Assembly: GCA_014238335.1 (NCBI GenBank)
Contig: JABABI010000016.1
Coordinates: 19,855-83,854 of the forward strand
DNA from: Fuerstiella sp.
GTDB taxonomy: Bacteria > Planctomycetota > Planctomycetia > Planctomycetales > Planctomycetaceae
Length of the DNA stretch: 64,000 nucleotides
Direction: 5' to 3'
Part shown: piece by piece, positions 8,081 through 17,160 of the stretch
Layout of the letters: each line of letters begins with the position of its first letter
Position numbering within the stretch: position 1 is the first letter of the stretch
Notes under the pieces: model-generated
Told to the model about the DNA's origin: nothing
The model's input: the letters and a program-made list of their open reading frames with translations, nothing else
The model's database searches: none
Program-made: the position numbers and the translations under genes

Positions 8081-9724
8081 ATGCTCCGAATCACGGGTGG
8101 AAAAACATATGACCCAGCGAACGGCATCGACGGACAGATCAAAGATCTGTGCATCGATGACAATGGCACTTTCGTGCCATCTGTCGACGGTGGTCGTACA
8201 ATTGATGCGTCCGGAATGATCGTCTTCCCCGGTGGCGTTGACGTGCATACTCACGTGGCGGGCGGGGCGATCAATTTTGCTCGAGCTATGACGCCGGAAG
8301 ATCATCGCCGAACTCAGGCCTTCATTCGCACTCAGTCTCGCCGCAGCGGACTTGGCGGGATGGCTCCCACGACCTTTGCCACAGGCTATCTGTATGCCGG
8401 GATGGGCTTTACGACGGTGAATGAAGCCGCCGTGCCGGTCCTGTCGGCACGCCACACGCACGAAGAACTTGCCGACATTCCCATCGTCGACAAAGCGACG
8501 CTGACGCTGATGGCGAATAACGAGATTATGCTCGACCAGATGCAGGCCGGCGAATACGAACGAGCCAGGAACGTCGTCGCATGGTACATCTGGGCCGCCA
8601 AGTCATTCGGTGTCAAAGCCGTAAACCCGGGCGGTGTGGCCGCATGGAAATGGGGCAGCGACGCCAAGCAATTGTCGGATCCTATCGATGGTTACCACAG
8701 TCTGACGCCAGGTAAGATCGTTAGCATGCTGGCAACGATCTGCGATGATCTGGGTCTGCCGCATCCCATGCATTTGCACTGTAACAACCTCGGCGCGCCG
8801 GGGAATATTTCAACGACGCTCGATACCTTAAAGCATCTGGAAGGGCACCGAGCACACATTGCTCATTCGCAGTATCATGCATACGGCGGCGACGGCTGGG
8901 ACACCATGTGTTCGGCTACTGCTCAGCTGGCCGAGTACTTTAATACTCATCCCAACATCACGACGGATGCCGGGGCAGTACTGTTTGGCGATACGGTTAC
9001 GATCACGGCGGACGGTCCGTGGCAGCATCTGTTGTACAAACTGACCGGTCGTAAGTGGGGTAACCTGGACGTCGAGAACGAAACCGGCTGTGGCATTGTT
9101 CCCTACACTTACCGCCCCAGTAATCTGGTGAACGCCGTGCAATGGGCCAGTGGTCTGGAACTGATGCTGTTGATCAGGAATCCGTGGCAGGTGTTTCTTT
9201 CCACGGATCATCCCAACGGCGGCTGCTTCTGGCGGTATCCGGAAATCATTCAACTGCTGATGTGTGCTGACTTCCGCAGCGAGTGCATCGCAAAGTTACC
9301 GGATAAGATCAAGGGTAAGATTACTCTGCCGGAAATAGATCGCGAGTACACGCTGTACGATGTGGCGACATCCATGTCGGCGGGTCCCGCTCGGGCGCTT
9401 GGGTTAACGCAGAAAGGAAATCTCGGCGTCGGCTGTGATGCGGATATCGTGATTTACGAAGAGGAAGACGACGTGGCTCGCATGTTCAGCCATCCCCGCT
9501 ACGTCATCAAGGCGGGGGAAGTCGTGATTGAAGACGGAGACATTCGAGAGACACCGCAAGGTCGCGAGTTTCTTGTGAAGCCGTCGTATGCGCCGGAAAC
9601 GGACGAATTCATGAGACCGCTGTTCGAAGACTGTTACACGATGTCGTTCGACAATTATCCGGTGGAGATGGAACGTATCGAGAATCCGAATATACAGGAG
9701 TGCGTCAACTCATCAGCAGACTAG
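8081..9724 (+). CDS. fwdA: Formylmethanofuran dehydrogenase subunit A
   Basis: This 547-residue amidohydrolase-fold subunit (FwdA/FhcA) hydrolyses or forms the N-formyl bond of formylmethanofuran at a dinuclear metal site. The first metal motif is VDVHTH with His56 and His58. Lys179 in GVKAVNPGG matches the carboxylated lysine of the archaeal enzyme. A later HLHCNNLG supplies a His, and STDHPNGG supplies the catalytic Asp. In the archaeal complex formate made by FwdB travels through a tunnel to this site. It follows fwdB by 60 bp and is probably cotranscribed. All key residues seem intact, so it should be active. Confidence 0.94.
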   Translation: MLRITGGKTYDPANGIDGQIKDLCIDDNGTFVPSVDGGRTIDASGMIVFPGGVDVHTHVAGGAINFARAMTPEDHRRTQAFIRTQSRRSGLGGMAPTTFATGYLYAGMGFTTVNEAAVPVLSARHTHEELADIPIVDKATLTLMANNEIMLDQMQAGEYERARNVVAWYIWAAKSFGVKAVNPGGVAAWKWGSDAKQLSDPIDGYHSLTPGKIVSMLATICDDLGLPHPMHLHCNNLGAPGNISTTLDTLKHLEGHRAHIAHSQYHAYGGDGWDTMCSATAQLAEYFNTHPNITTDAGAVLFGDTVTITADGPWQHLLYKLTGRKWGNLDVENETGCGIVPYTYRPSNLVNAVQWASGLELMLLIRNPWQVFLSTDHPNGGCFWRYPEIIQLLMCADFRSECIAKLPDKIKGKITLPEIDREYTLYDVATSMSAGPARALGLTQKGNLGVGCDADIVIYEEEDDVARMFSHPRYVIKAGEVVIEDGDIRETPQGREFLVKPSYAPETDEFMRPLFEDCYTMSFDNYPVEMERIENPNIQECVNSSAD

Positions 9725-9753
9725 AGCTGTGTCAGCCGCGTGTGGACGTGTGC

Positions 9754-9770
9754 CACTGGCTCCGCCAGTG
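9754..9770. repeat. Perfect 7-bp palindrome CACTGGC-TCC-GCCAGTG
   Basis: A hairpin with a TCC triloop lies between fwdA and fwdC. It resembles the short dispersed palindromes common between planctomycete genes. It is not followed by a T-run, so it may be a repeat rather than a terminator. Confidence 0.5.
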
Positions 9771-9893
9771 TGTTGAGGCTCACGAGGACAACGGCACAGA
9801 CAGGCCAATCAAAGAAAGTGATGGCTTCCGCCGAACCGGTGGCCGCAGGTCCTGACCTGCGAAGTTGATTGAACGAATCGAAATACCTAACGC

Positions 9894-10706
9894 ATGACCA
9901 TTACCTTACATCTCAAGCAACCACCTTCCGTTCCTCTGGAAGCTGAAATGCTTTCGCCGACTGTGATGGCAGAACTGTCCAATTCGGAAATCCGAGCACT
10001 CGTTGTCTACCACGGCAAACGTCAGGTGCCACTGGAAGAGTTTTTTGACGTTGATGGCGAACGCAGCGATGAGCTGATCATTCACGGCGAATTGAATAAG
10101 GTTCGCTTGATCGGGCGCGCCATGTCCAAAGGCAGCATCACAGTTCATGGTACTGTTGGCATGCATCTGGGGGCCTGTATGACTGGCGGCAGCATTGAGG
10201 TACATGGTGACGCCGGTGACTGGATCGGCGCGGAAATGAAGAATGGTTTCATCCACGTGCATGGAAACGCGGGCGGCCAGATCGGTGCGGCCTATCGCGG
10301 CGCTTTGGCGGGTATGAAAAACGGGATGATCATCGTGGACGGGGCCGCCGGTCTGGAAGTTGGCATGCGGATGCGCCGAGGGACGATCATTCTGGGTGGT
10401 GCGGCAAAAGACTTCACTGGTCTGCAGATGAAGGGCGGCACAATCATCCTGCGAAGCGGGGCCGAAATTCGCACAGGAGCATGGATGAATCGCGGCACGA
10501 TCATTTCTTTGCAGCCGCTACAGATGATGCCGACATTTGCGTACGCCAACGACTTCAATCCTACGTTTGCAAACGTGTACGCGAAGCAGTTGAAACAGCA
10601 CGGCATTGATCTGCCGTTCGCTGTTTCACAGGGCACATATCAGCGATACGCCGGAGACCTGTCCGTGCCGGGAAAAGGTGAGATACTTGTCTGGCAGCCC
10701 GCCTGA
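9894..10706 (+). CDS. fwdC: Formylmethanofuran dehydrogenase subunit C
   Basis: The 270-residue FwdC/FhcC folds as a right-handed beta-helix like the C-terminal domain of glutamate synthase and serves as a scaffold for the complex. The sequence shows the repeating pattern GxxxGxxMxxGxIxVxGxAGxxxG from about residue 85 to 200, for example GGSIEVHGDAGDWIGAEMKN and KGGTIILRSGAEIRTGAWMN. The N-terminal segment contains the usual VPLEEFFDV. It is the last gene of the block, 169 bp after fwdA, with a palindrome in the gap. No polyferredoxin subunit (FwdF/FwdG) follows, so the electron carrier must be encoded elsewhere. Confidence 0.93.
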   Translation: MTITLHLKQPPSVPLEAEMLSPTVMAELSNSEIRALVVYHGKRQVPLEEFFDVDGERSDELIIHGELNKVRLIGRAMSKGSITVHGTVGMHLGACMTGGSIEVHGDAGDWIGAEMKNGFIHVHGNAGGQIGAAYRGALAGMKNGMIIVDGAAGLEVGMRMRRGTIILGGAAKDFTGLQMKGGTIILRSGAEIRTGAWMNRGTIISLQPLQMMPTFAYANDFNPTFANVYAKQLKQHGIDLPFAVSQGTYQRYAGDLSVPGKGEILVWQPA

Positions 10707-10841
10707 TGAACGACGGGCGAAGCACAGGGATTCTAACTGCCTCAGAAGAAACCACCATTGCGTCAGTCTCTGCTTCTCACGGCAGTTCTGTATTCGTTGA
10801 TGGTCGGGTCGGTACCGAATTGATCGTTACTGAGTGACAGT

Positions 10842-11807
10842 TCAGTCCAGCTTGACCGGGCACACAAAGTCGTCCGGTTTAATGGCCAGGATCGAGCAGG
10901 GCAGTTCCGGCAGCAGTCGTTCGGCCGTGTTGCCGAACAGCATGCCGGGGATTCCACCTCGGCCGGACGTGGCCATGATCAGCAGGTCAATATCAAGTTC
11001 CGCGATGGCGGACAGGATACAACCGTCGGCCGCACCTTTGGTGATGTGCGTTTGTACTCCTTCCGCAACCGTGCGGTAATCCGTCATTGACAGTTGTTCA
11101 TGGAGAGTCGTTTCGGCGTCTTCTTTCGATTTGCGACGGTAATCTGCCAACTCTTCTTCCGAAACTCCGGTTCTGGCCATGTGTCGATCGAGGTCATTGT
11201 CGATGACGTGCAGGACGTTCAGCCTGACCGGCAACGACTGTCCCAGAGCAATTCCCACCTGCAGCACGTCCTCGCCGACTTCGCTTAGGTCTGTGGCCGC
11301 CAGAACGTCCAGAGTTGCGTCATCGTCAATGCGCGGCTTCAACAGCCAGACGGGGCAGGCGGCATTTCGCAGCAGCTTGCGACCGGTACTGCCAAACAAC
11401 AGGCGCGTGACCGTTCCCTTATTCCGTGTGCCGCATATGATCATATTGTTTCTGTCAGTTCCCGCGACTTTCAGAATCTCAAACCACGCCTGGCCGCACG
11501 TCACGACTGACGAAACATCAATCGCACGACTGGCCTTTCCCATATGCTGCATTTCCAGGTTCGCCAGCACCTTCATGGCTGCAGCCTGATCCGTTTCGGC
11601 CTCAACTTTGGCATCTTCTTCTGATCCGAAGAATCCGCTCGATGCCACCGGCAAGACGCAGACAAGTCGGACAGCTGCATTCATCGCGTCAGCGACTTCG
11701 AATGACTGTCTCACTGCCAGAAGGCTGGCGGGGGCAATGTTTTCGACGATCCACGAACGGCCCTCCGGCATTTCGACGCCGACCACGATGGTTTTGATGG
11801 AATGCAT
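10842..11807 (-). CDS. Tandem-domain universal stress protein
   Basis: The 321-residue cytoplasmic protein has two UspA domains, like E. coli UspE. The first has the nucleotide-binding pattern GTRNKGTVTRLLFGSTGRKL before CPVWLLKP near residue 155. The second has MATSGRGGIPGMLFGNTAERL before CSILAIKP at the C-terminus. Both keep the G-x2-G-x9-G(S/T/N) motif expected of ATP-binding members. Such proteins are usually induced under starvation or redox stress. It is convergent with fwdC, and the two share only a 135-bp gap. No link to C1 metabolism can be shown. Confidence 0.88.
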   Translation of the reverse strand: MHSIKTIVVGVEMPEGRSWIVENIAPASLLAVRQSFEVADAMNAAVRLVCVLPVASSGFFGSEEDAKVEAETDQAAAMKVLANLEMQHMGKASRAIDVSSVVTCGQAWFEILKVAGTDRNNMIICGTRNKGTVTRLLFGSTGRKLLRNAACPVWLLKPRIDDDATLDVLAATDLSEVGEDVLQVGIALGQSLPVRLNVLHVIDNDLDRHMARTGVSEEELADYRRKSKEDAETTLHEQLSMTDYRTVAEGVQTHITKGAADGCILSAIAELDIDLLIMATSGRGGIPGMLFGNTAERLLPELPCSILAIKPDDFVCPVKLD

Positions 11808-12143
11808 TTGTACTTATCCGAGACGATGTGAAGCTGCTGAGACTTCAGAAGACCTGCAGCGTATTACGCTGCTTCATGACCGACAAAAACGCTTTCTGGC
11901 CTGCTCTGTGTGCTTCCCACCAGCACTAACGAACCACGTGTTTTCGTAAATTGCTCTGGCTGTGACAGAATCATGAACATCGGCCTGTGATTTACAAACT
12001 CTGACAACCAAAGATTGCATAACAAAGTGGCGGATTGTTGAATGTCGTAAGGAAACTGCGAGCGGCGCCGTCACACAGAAAGGTTGATTCTGTCTCGGGC
12101 GTACGTTCGACGATATATTTCACGGAAGATAAGGAGTCTCAGT

Positions 12144-12977
12144 ATGTCGCGTTTATTTGTTGGCAGTGTTGTGACTTTATTTCTGACGGGTGTCGCCTGC
12201 ACAGGGAATGAAGTCTTTGTGGGACGGCGAGTTGCCGCAACGACTGCACTCGACAGAATTGATCATTCTGCGTGGAACACGCTTTTGCACAAATATGTCG
12301 ACGCCGACGGCATGGTGAATTATCGAGCATGGCATAGCAGTCCGGCCGATATCCGAGATCTGGATCAGTATCTTTCCACGCTGTCGACGGGCAGGGCGAA
12401 TCAGGCCACTACGAACGGTAAACTGGCGTTCTGGATCAACGCTTACAATGCAGCCACAATCCGTGGGATTCTTCGAGAATACCCGACCACCAGCATACGC
12501 AATCACACGGCCAGACTATTCGGATACAACATCTGGAAGCAATTGCAGCTTTACGTTGGTGGGAAGCCTCATTCGCTCGAAGGAATCGAACATGAAATCC
12601 TGCGAAAGATGAATGAGCCGCGGGTTCACTTTGCGATTGTCTGTGCATCCATTGGGTGCCCGCGTCTGCTGAATGAAGCATATGGGCCCGAGCGTGTGCA
12701 ACAGCAACTGGAATCGAACGCAAAGGACTTCTTTCGCCGCCGCCAGAATTTTCGCCATGACCCGGCCGGGAAACGGTTCCATTTTTCTGAGATTTTAAGC
12801 TGGTTTGCGACGGACTTTGGCGCCAGTCAGGCCGTGCAGCTGAAACGCATTTCCAGGTGGTTGCCAACTGCTGCAGCTCAACAGGCTGCCCAGCATAATT
12901 CCGTCAGTGTGTCATATCTGGATTACGACTGGAATCTGAACGAGCAGGGCAGGACGGGTGTCTCGGTTCGACGATAA
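12144..12977 (+). CDS. DUF547 domain secreted protein
   Basis: The 277-residue protein belongs to the DUF547 family of unknown function. The start at ATG 12144 is chosen because AAGGAG lies 7 nt upstream and a signal-type segment MSRLFVGSVVTLFLTGVAC follows. The domain landmarks are WNTLLHKYVDADGMVNYRAW, KLAFWINAYNAATIRGIL and the cysteine motif ASIGCPRL. The Cys near residue 20 could be a lipidation site, though the surrounding VAC-T is only a fair lipobox. Four tandem 13-bp repeats begin immediately after its stop. The family is clear and the function is not known. Confidence 0.85.
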   Translation: MSRLFVGSVVTLFLTGVACTGNEVFVGRRVAATTALDRIDHSAWNTLLHKYVDADGMVNYRAWHSSPADIRDLDQYLSTLSTGRANQATTNGKLAFWINAYNAATIRGILREYPTTSIRNHTARLFGYNIWKQLQLYVGGKPHSLEGIEHEILRKMNEPRVHFAIVCASIGCPRLLNEAYGPERVQQQLESNAKDFFRRRQNFRHDPAGKRFHFSEILSWFATDFGASQAVQLKRISRWLPTAAAQQAAQHNSVSVSYLDYDWNLNEQGRTGVSVRR

Positions 12978-12978
12978 T

Positions 12979-13030
12979 GCTTCGGACGTGTGCTTCGGAC
13001 GTGTGGTACGGACGTGTGGTACGGACGTGT
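12979..13030. repeat. Four perfect tandem copies of a 13-bp repeat in two variants
   Basis: Copies 1 and 2 (12979-12991, 12992-13004) read GCTTCGGACGTGT. Copies 3 and 4 (13005-13017, 13018-13030) read GGTACGGACGTGT. The array begins one base after the DUF547 stop and ends 22 bp before the end of the convergent LptF/G gene. It is a minisatellite with no spacers. Confidence 0.85.
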
Positions 13031-13052
13031 CGCGCATTCGGCGAAGGGCGCT

Positions 13053-14237
13053 TTAGTGTCGGGTGACGCGTTTCAGCATCATGACGCCGACAACTCCCAT
13101 GATCATGTTGGGAACCCACATTCCCCATGCCGGATCCAAAGTTGCGGTCTTGCCAAAATTTGCCATGAGAAACATGGAGGGGTAGTAGAACAGCAGGATG
13201 GGCAGAAAACACATGATAAAGCTGGTGATGAACTGTCGACGCGCCTGGAGGACAGCAAATGGTCCGCCGAGAAAAGCGAAGAACAGGCAACTGGCCGCCA
13301 TTGCATATCGGTTGTGTATTTCGGTGTGCATTTTTCTGTTGTCCAGATTCTGCGACGCCTCAAAGTTGGCGTATTCCCGAATACGATTGCCAGCCAGTTG
13401 CTGGAAGTTTCCCGTGAGCAGCAGCATTGCGGCTTCCTGATCGCGCTGTAGACTGTTCGACACGATATTTGATTTCGATTCTGCCATTTTGGTCTTCATG
13501 CTGTCGATCGTCAGATTCCTCGCACTTCTTTCGCCGCTGGCCACATCAAGAGGGAGCGGTAATACGCGATCGTCCAGCCATGCTGCGGCGTCCTGTCCCG
13601 GAATACTTCCACGCGCACGTTTCAGGTGCAGCAGTATCTTTTTTTCTTTCATGTTAAATCGAATTCTGGCCCATTCTGCGTTCATCGTGATCTGGTCATG
13701 ATTTTCGTTGCGATAGCGAAAGGTTGGATTTTTCAGAATGCCTTTCTCTGTCACTCCTTCGACCGTAATGGAGTAGCCGTTCTCAGGATCACTGACAAGG
13801 TGCTGAGCCGAAAGCATATCCAGAAAAATTTCCTCCATCGCCTGGGTCACGATGCGCTCGGTATTGTCGATGCCCCAGGGGATGGCGTAATTTGTCAGTC
13901 CGAACGAACAGACCGCAAGCACAGATCCCAGCGCGAAGGCCGGAGTCAGCAGGCTGACAGGATTAATACCGGCGGCTTTCGCCGCTGTGACTTCAAGGTC
14001 ACCGGCAAGTCGACCATAGACAACGGTCACGGTCAGCAGCAGCGTCGCAGGAATTGTGAATGGCAGCATGCTCGGCACAATGAAGGGCATGATCTGCACG
14101 ATCTGGGCAAATCCCAGACCGCGGTCGGCGGCTTCCTTCAGAACTCCTACAAAGACCAGCATGACCGTCAGAATAATCACGAGCAGCGTGAAAACCCGCA
14201 GCAGTTCGCTCAGGATGTAACGCTGCATCAGATTCAT
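13053..14237 (-). CDS. LptF/LptG family permease
   Basis: This 394-residue inner-membrane protein belongs to the LptF/LptG (YjgP/YjgQ) family, the transmembrane part of the ABC exporter that pulls lipopolysaccharide from the inner membrane. It has three N-terminal membrane helices (about residues 10-32, 50-75 and 100-120), a periplasmic beta-jellyroll region (about 130-290) and three C-terminal helices. The segment AGDLEVTAAKAAGIN in the second loop is the family's coupling-helix region. The partner permease and the LptB ATPase are not nearby. Planctomycetes make an LPS-containing envelope, so the role is plausible. Which of F or G it is cannot be decided. Confidence 0.88.
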   Translation of the reverse strand: MNLMQRYILSELLRVFTLLVIILTVMLVFVGVLKEAADRGLGFAQIVQIMPFIVPSMLPFTIPATLLLTVTVVYGRLAGDLEVTAAKAAGINPVSLLTPAFALGSVLAVCSFGLTNYAIPWGIDNTERIVTQAMEEIFLDMLSAQHLVSDPENGYSITVEGVTEKGILKNPTFRYRNENHDQITMNAEWARIRFNMKEKKILLHLKRARGSIPGQDAAAWLDDRVLPLPLDVASGERSARNLTIDSMKTKMAESKSNIVSNSLQRDQEAAMLLLTGNFQQLAGNRIREYANFEASQNLDNRKMHTEIHNRYAMAASCLFFAFLGGPFAVLQARRQFITSFIMCFLPILLFYYPSMFLMANFGKTATLDPAWGMWVPNMIMGVVGVMMLKRVTRH

Positions 14238-14488
14238 GCGTTATCACCTTTTCGTGCTGGTAATAACGACCCAGATTCGGCGCGTACAACCTGTTCTAAC
14301 AGCACGCAACCGCAGGTCCCTGAACGGACCATCTGAAATGTTGTTTTCAGCACTCTGCGTCCCTGCAGTGCGGCATGACCGCAATCTAATCTGAGCGTGG
14401 TTTCGGAGACAGATGCCCCGCATCCGGTGGTCGCTGTGTCGATGCGCGGGAAGCCCATCAATATGGTGTGAACACGTCCAATATCCAT
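14234..14488 (-). CDS. Possible small protein overlapping the LptF/G start
   Basis: An 84-residue frame ends in TGA overlapping the ATG of the permease gene as ATGA, a common arrangement for translational coupling. The product has five cysteines, no signal peptide and no membrane segment. Its C-terminal part VLLEQVVRAESGSLLPARKG looks like a folded-protein sequence. The start has only a distant AGGA. I recognise no family. The gap between trpS and the permease (419 bp) is otherwise empty. The frame may be a chance one. Confidence 0.35.
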   Translation of the reverse strand: MDIGRVHTILMGFPRIDTATTGCGASVSETTLRLDCGHAALQGRRVLKTTFQMVRSGTCGCVLLEQVVRAESGSLLPARKGDNA

Positions 14489-14656
14489 GGCGCACGAACA
14501 TCCTGTCGGTGCAAGCCGATGAGTGCGGCCAGATTACGAAGAATGGACAACTGCAGCAAGATCAGGTTGTCGCCGCAAATATCAGTGTCCGGTTCAACCG
14601 TGTGCTGGCGAGACGCAACGAATCTGTTGAATTTTTCAAAACGTTGCGGCCGCCGG

Positions 14657-15640
14657 TTACAGCGAGACCGGTTGCGCTTTCAGACCGCAGGCGGCGCGAA
14701 CTCGTTCCAGAACGCTTTGGGCTTTCTGGCGAGCCCGTTTTGCTCCCTGCTGCAGAATATCCTCTATGTCGTCTGGTCGTTGTTCCAGATCTGCTCGTTT
14801 TTCAAAGGCGGGCCCGAAATAATCCATGGCTGCTTCATAAAGTATGGTTTTCGCTTCGCCATAGCCCATGCCGCCGGCTCGGTAACGCGCGGCCAGCTCG
14901 TCCTGCCGCTGCTGCGTCGCGAATAACCTGTAGAGATTGAAGACAGCGCACCCTTCCGGGTTCTTGGGATCCTCAACCGGTGTTGAATCCGTTTTGATCC
15001 TGTTAATGATCTTCCTTAGTTTCTTGGGTGTCACGAACACGGGGATTGTGTTGTCATAGCTTTTTGACATTTTCTCGCCGTCGGTGCCCGGCACCCTGGC
15101 GGACGAATCCAGCACATGAGAGTCCGGCAGTACAAGGCAGTCGTTGCCGTACATCGAATTGAACCGTTGCGCCAGGTCGCGAGTGACTTCGATGTGCTGC
15201 ACCTGATCGACACCGACAGGCACGATGTTGCTGTCATAAATCAGAATGTCCGCCGCCATCAGAACCGGATACGTGAACAGCCCGGCATCGGCGGCCAGTC
15301 CCCGCGCCTTCTTGTCCTTGTAGGCGTGGCATTTTTCCAGCAGATGCATCTGGGTGACCGTCATCAGCAGCCACGTCAGTTCTGTGACTTCCGGTACGTC
15401 AGACTGCCGGAACAGCGTTGCTTTTTCAGGCTGCAGTCCCAGTGCCAGCAGATCCACTGCTGAATCCTGAATGTTCTGTCGCAGCACCTTTGGGTCGCGA
15501 ACCGTAGTCAGTGCGTGCAGATCAGCGATGAAGTAAAACGACTGTTCGTTGCCCTGCAGTTCGATGTACTGCCGAATCGCGCCGAAATAGTTACCCCAGT
15601 GACCTCGACCTGTCGGCTGAATGCCGGAAAGAACTTTCAT
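14657..15640 (-). CDS. trpS: Tryptophanyl-tRNA synthetase
   Basis: The 327-residue class I synthetase charges tRNA-Trp with tryptophan using ATP. The HIGH-type motif is GHWGN (residues 13-17) and the KMSKS loop is at 190-194 ([10 protein letters not shown]). The [10 protein letters not shown] and GVDQVQHIE segments are typical for bacterial TrpS, and the length is normal. It starts 10 bp after the pyrD stop, so it belongs to the carA-ndk-pyrD-trpS run on the minus strand. The assignment is firm. Confidence 0.95.
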   Translation of the reverse strand: MKVLSGIQPTGRGHWGNYFGAIRQYIELQGNEQSFYFIADLHALTTVRDPKVLRQNIQDSAVDLLALGLQPEKATLFRQSDVPEVTELTWLLMTVTQMHLLEKCHAYKDKKARGLAADAGLFTYPVLMAADILIYDSNIVPVGVDQVQHIEVTRDLAQRFNSMYGNDCLVLPDSHVLDSSARVPGTDGEKMSKSYDNTIPVFVTPKKLRKIINRIKTDSTPVEDPKNPEGCAVFNLYRLFATQQRQDELAARYRAGGMGYGEAKTILYEAAMDYFGPAFEKRADLEQRPDDIEDILQQGAKRARQKAQSVLERVRAACGLKAQPVSL

Positions 15641-15650
15641 AATTGGGCGC

Positions 15651-16571
15651 CTATTGTCCCTTTGGAACCTGCAGTGTACCGACGAGGTCTGTGAATGATT
15701 CCACCTTTTCCTGTGTGACCACGTCTTTCAGTTCGTCCACCAGTTTGTTTGCCAGACCAGGATTATAGAAATTGGCGGTGCCGACCTGAATGGCGGATGC
15801 TCCGGCGACGATGAACTCCATCACGTCATCGATGCATTGAATCCCGCCCACACCGATAATAGGAATGCGTACCGCCTGAGCCACCTGCCAGACAATTCGC
15901 AGTGCCAGCGGCTTGATTGCCGGACCGCTGAGTCCACCAAGAACATTGCCCAGAACCGGATCCCGTTTCTTCCAGTTGATCGCCATACCCTGAAACGTGT
16001 TGATCAATGACACCGCGTCCGCGCCGGCATCGGCCACAGCCTTTGCAATCGGGACCACACTGGTGACGTTGGGCGTCAGCTTTGCGATCACAGGCAGGTC
16101 ACCTGCAGCACAAACCGTACGAACGACGTTGGCAGCCAGCTCCGGATTTGTGCCGAAGTCCACTCCACCGGACACGTTCGGACACGAAATGTTCAGTTCC
16201 ACCGCCGCGACACCGTCTGCAGCGTTTAACACGTCCGCCATTTGCTGGAATTCGTCGTTCGTCTTTGCCGCAATATTGACGATGACCGATGTACCCAGAT
16301 CTGCAAGGTACGGTAGCTTTTCGGCAACAAACTGATCAAATCCGTCGTTATCCAGACCGATCGAATTCAGCAATCCACTGGCGGTCTCAACCGTTCGAGG
16401 CGGTGGATTCCCCGGCCGCGGGTGCGGCGTTACGGTCTTTGGAATGATTCCGCCAAGCTTTGCGAAATCGACGTACGCCGTCATTTCCTTCGCGTAGCCG
16501 AAGGTTCCGGACGCGACAAGAATCGGATTTGGCAGGGCAAGGCGATTGAGTTGAACGGCCAGCGGATTCAT
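15651..16571 (-). CDS. pyrD: Dihydroorotate dehydrogenase, class 1B type
   Basis: The 306-residue FMN enzyme oxidises dihydroorotate to orotate in pyrimidine synthesis. The catalytic base is a cysteine, Cys130 in [11 protein letters not shown], as in class 1 enzymes. Class 1B enzymes use a PyrK partner for NAD, which is not seen next door. The phosphate-binding end [20 protein letters not shown] is intact. ATG at 16571 is preferred because [11 protein letters not shown] is the usual start; a longer frame would run into ndk. It lies 7 bp after ndk and 10 bp before trpS, in one operon with carA. Confidence 0.93.
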   Translation of the reverse strand: MNPLAVQLNRLALPNPILVASGTFGYAKEMTAYVDFAKLGGIIPKTVTPHPRPGNPPPRTVETASGLLNSIGLDNDGFDQFVAEKLPYLADLGTSVIVNIAAKTNDEFQQMADVLNAADGVAAVELNISCPNVSGGVDFGTNPELAANVVRTVCAAGDLPVIAKLTPNVTSVVPIAKAVADAGADAVSLINTFQGMAINWKKRDPVLGNVLGGLSGPAIKPLALRIVWQVAQAVRIPIIGVGGIQCIDDVMEFIVAGASAIQVGTANFYNPGLANKLVDELKDVVTQEKVESFTDLVGTLQVPKGQ

Positions 16572-16578
16572 GTGAGCT

Positions 16579-17046
16579 TTACAGTTCGTCCGGGGCACAC
16601 ATCCAGCTGCCGAGAGTGACGTCGTAGTCACATATTTCGTTCGCAGCAAAGTAGATGTCGATTTCCCGTGTGGCGGATTCCACGCTGTCACTGCCGTGAA
16701 TCATGTTCATCTGACGGCTGCAGCCGTAGTCTCCTCGAATCGTTCCTGGTGCGGCTTCGCGTCCGTTGGTCGATCCGATCAGCGTTCGCATCACGGAGAC
16801 GGCTTCCGGTCCCTGCACAATCATGGCGACAACCGGCGCCGAAGTAATGAAGCCTTCCAGATCGGGATAAAAAGACTTTTCGACGTGCTCTGCATAGTGC
16901 TGCTTGCTGAGCTCCGGAGTGACCGTCAGCATCTTCAGAGCCACAATACTCAAACCTTTGTTTTCGATGCGACCAATAATGGTGCCGATAAGTTTTCGCT
17001 GCACACCATCAGGTTTAACGAGGATGAGTGTTTTTTCAGATGCCAT
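16579..17046 (-). CDS. ndk: Nucleoside diphosphate kinase
   Basis: The 155-residue enzyme equalises nucleoside triphosphate pools through a phosphohistidine. The active-site motif NMIHGSDS is present with His117, and LVKPDGVQR lies at residues 9-17. The start at 17046 gives the usual [15 protein letters not shown]-terminus. It sits between carA and pyrD, 7 bp from pyrD, so a nucleotide-metabolism operon is likely. The assignment is firm. Confidence 0.96.
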   Translation of the reverse strand: MASEKTLILVKPDGVQRKLIGTIIGRIENKGLSIVALKMLTVTPELSKQHYAEHVEKSFYPDLEGFITSAPVVAMIVQGPEAVSVMRTLIGSTNGREAAPGTIRGDYGCSRQMNMIHGSDSVESATREIDIYFAANEICDYDVTLGSWMCAPDEL

Positions 17047-17160
17047 GAAGAAGAGACCTTGATTGTTGAATGTGTTTCTACACCAGGGCAGAAGTAATGT
17101 TATTTGATTCCCCACCCCAAACTTGGTTGGAGACGATATGTCCGCCTTACTCTGCCGACG

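Noticed and set aside
12979..13030. Tandem repeats as a CRISPR array
   Set aside because: The 13-bp units are contiguous with no spacers, and no cas gene is near.
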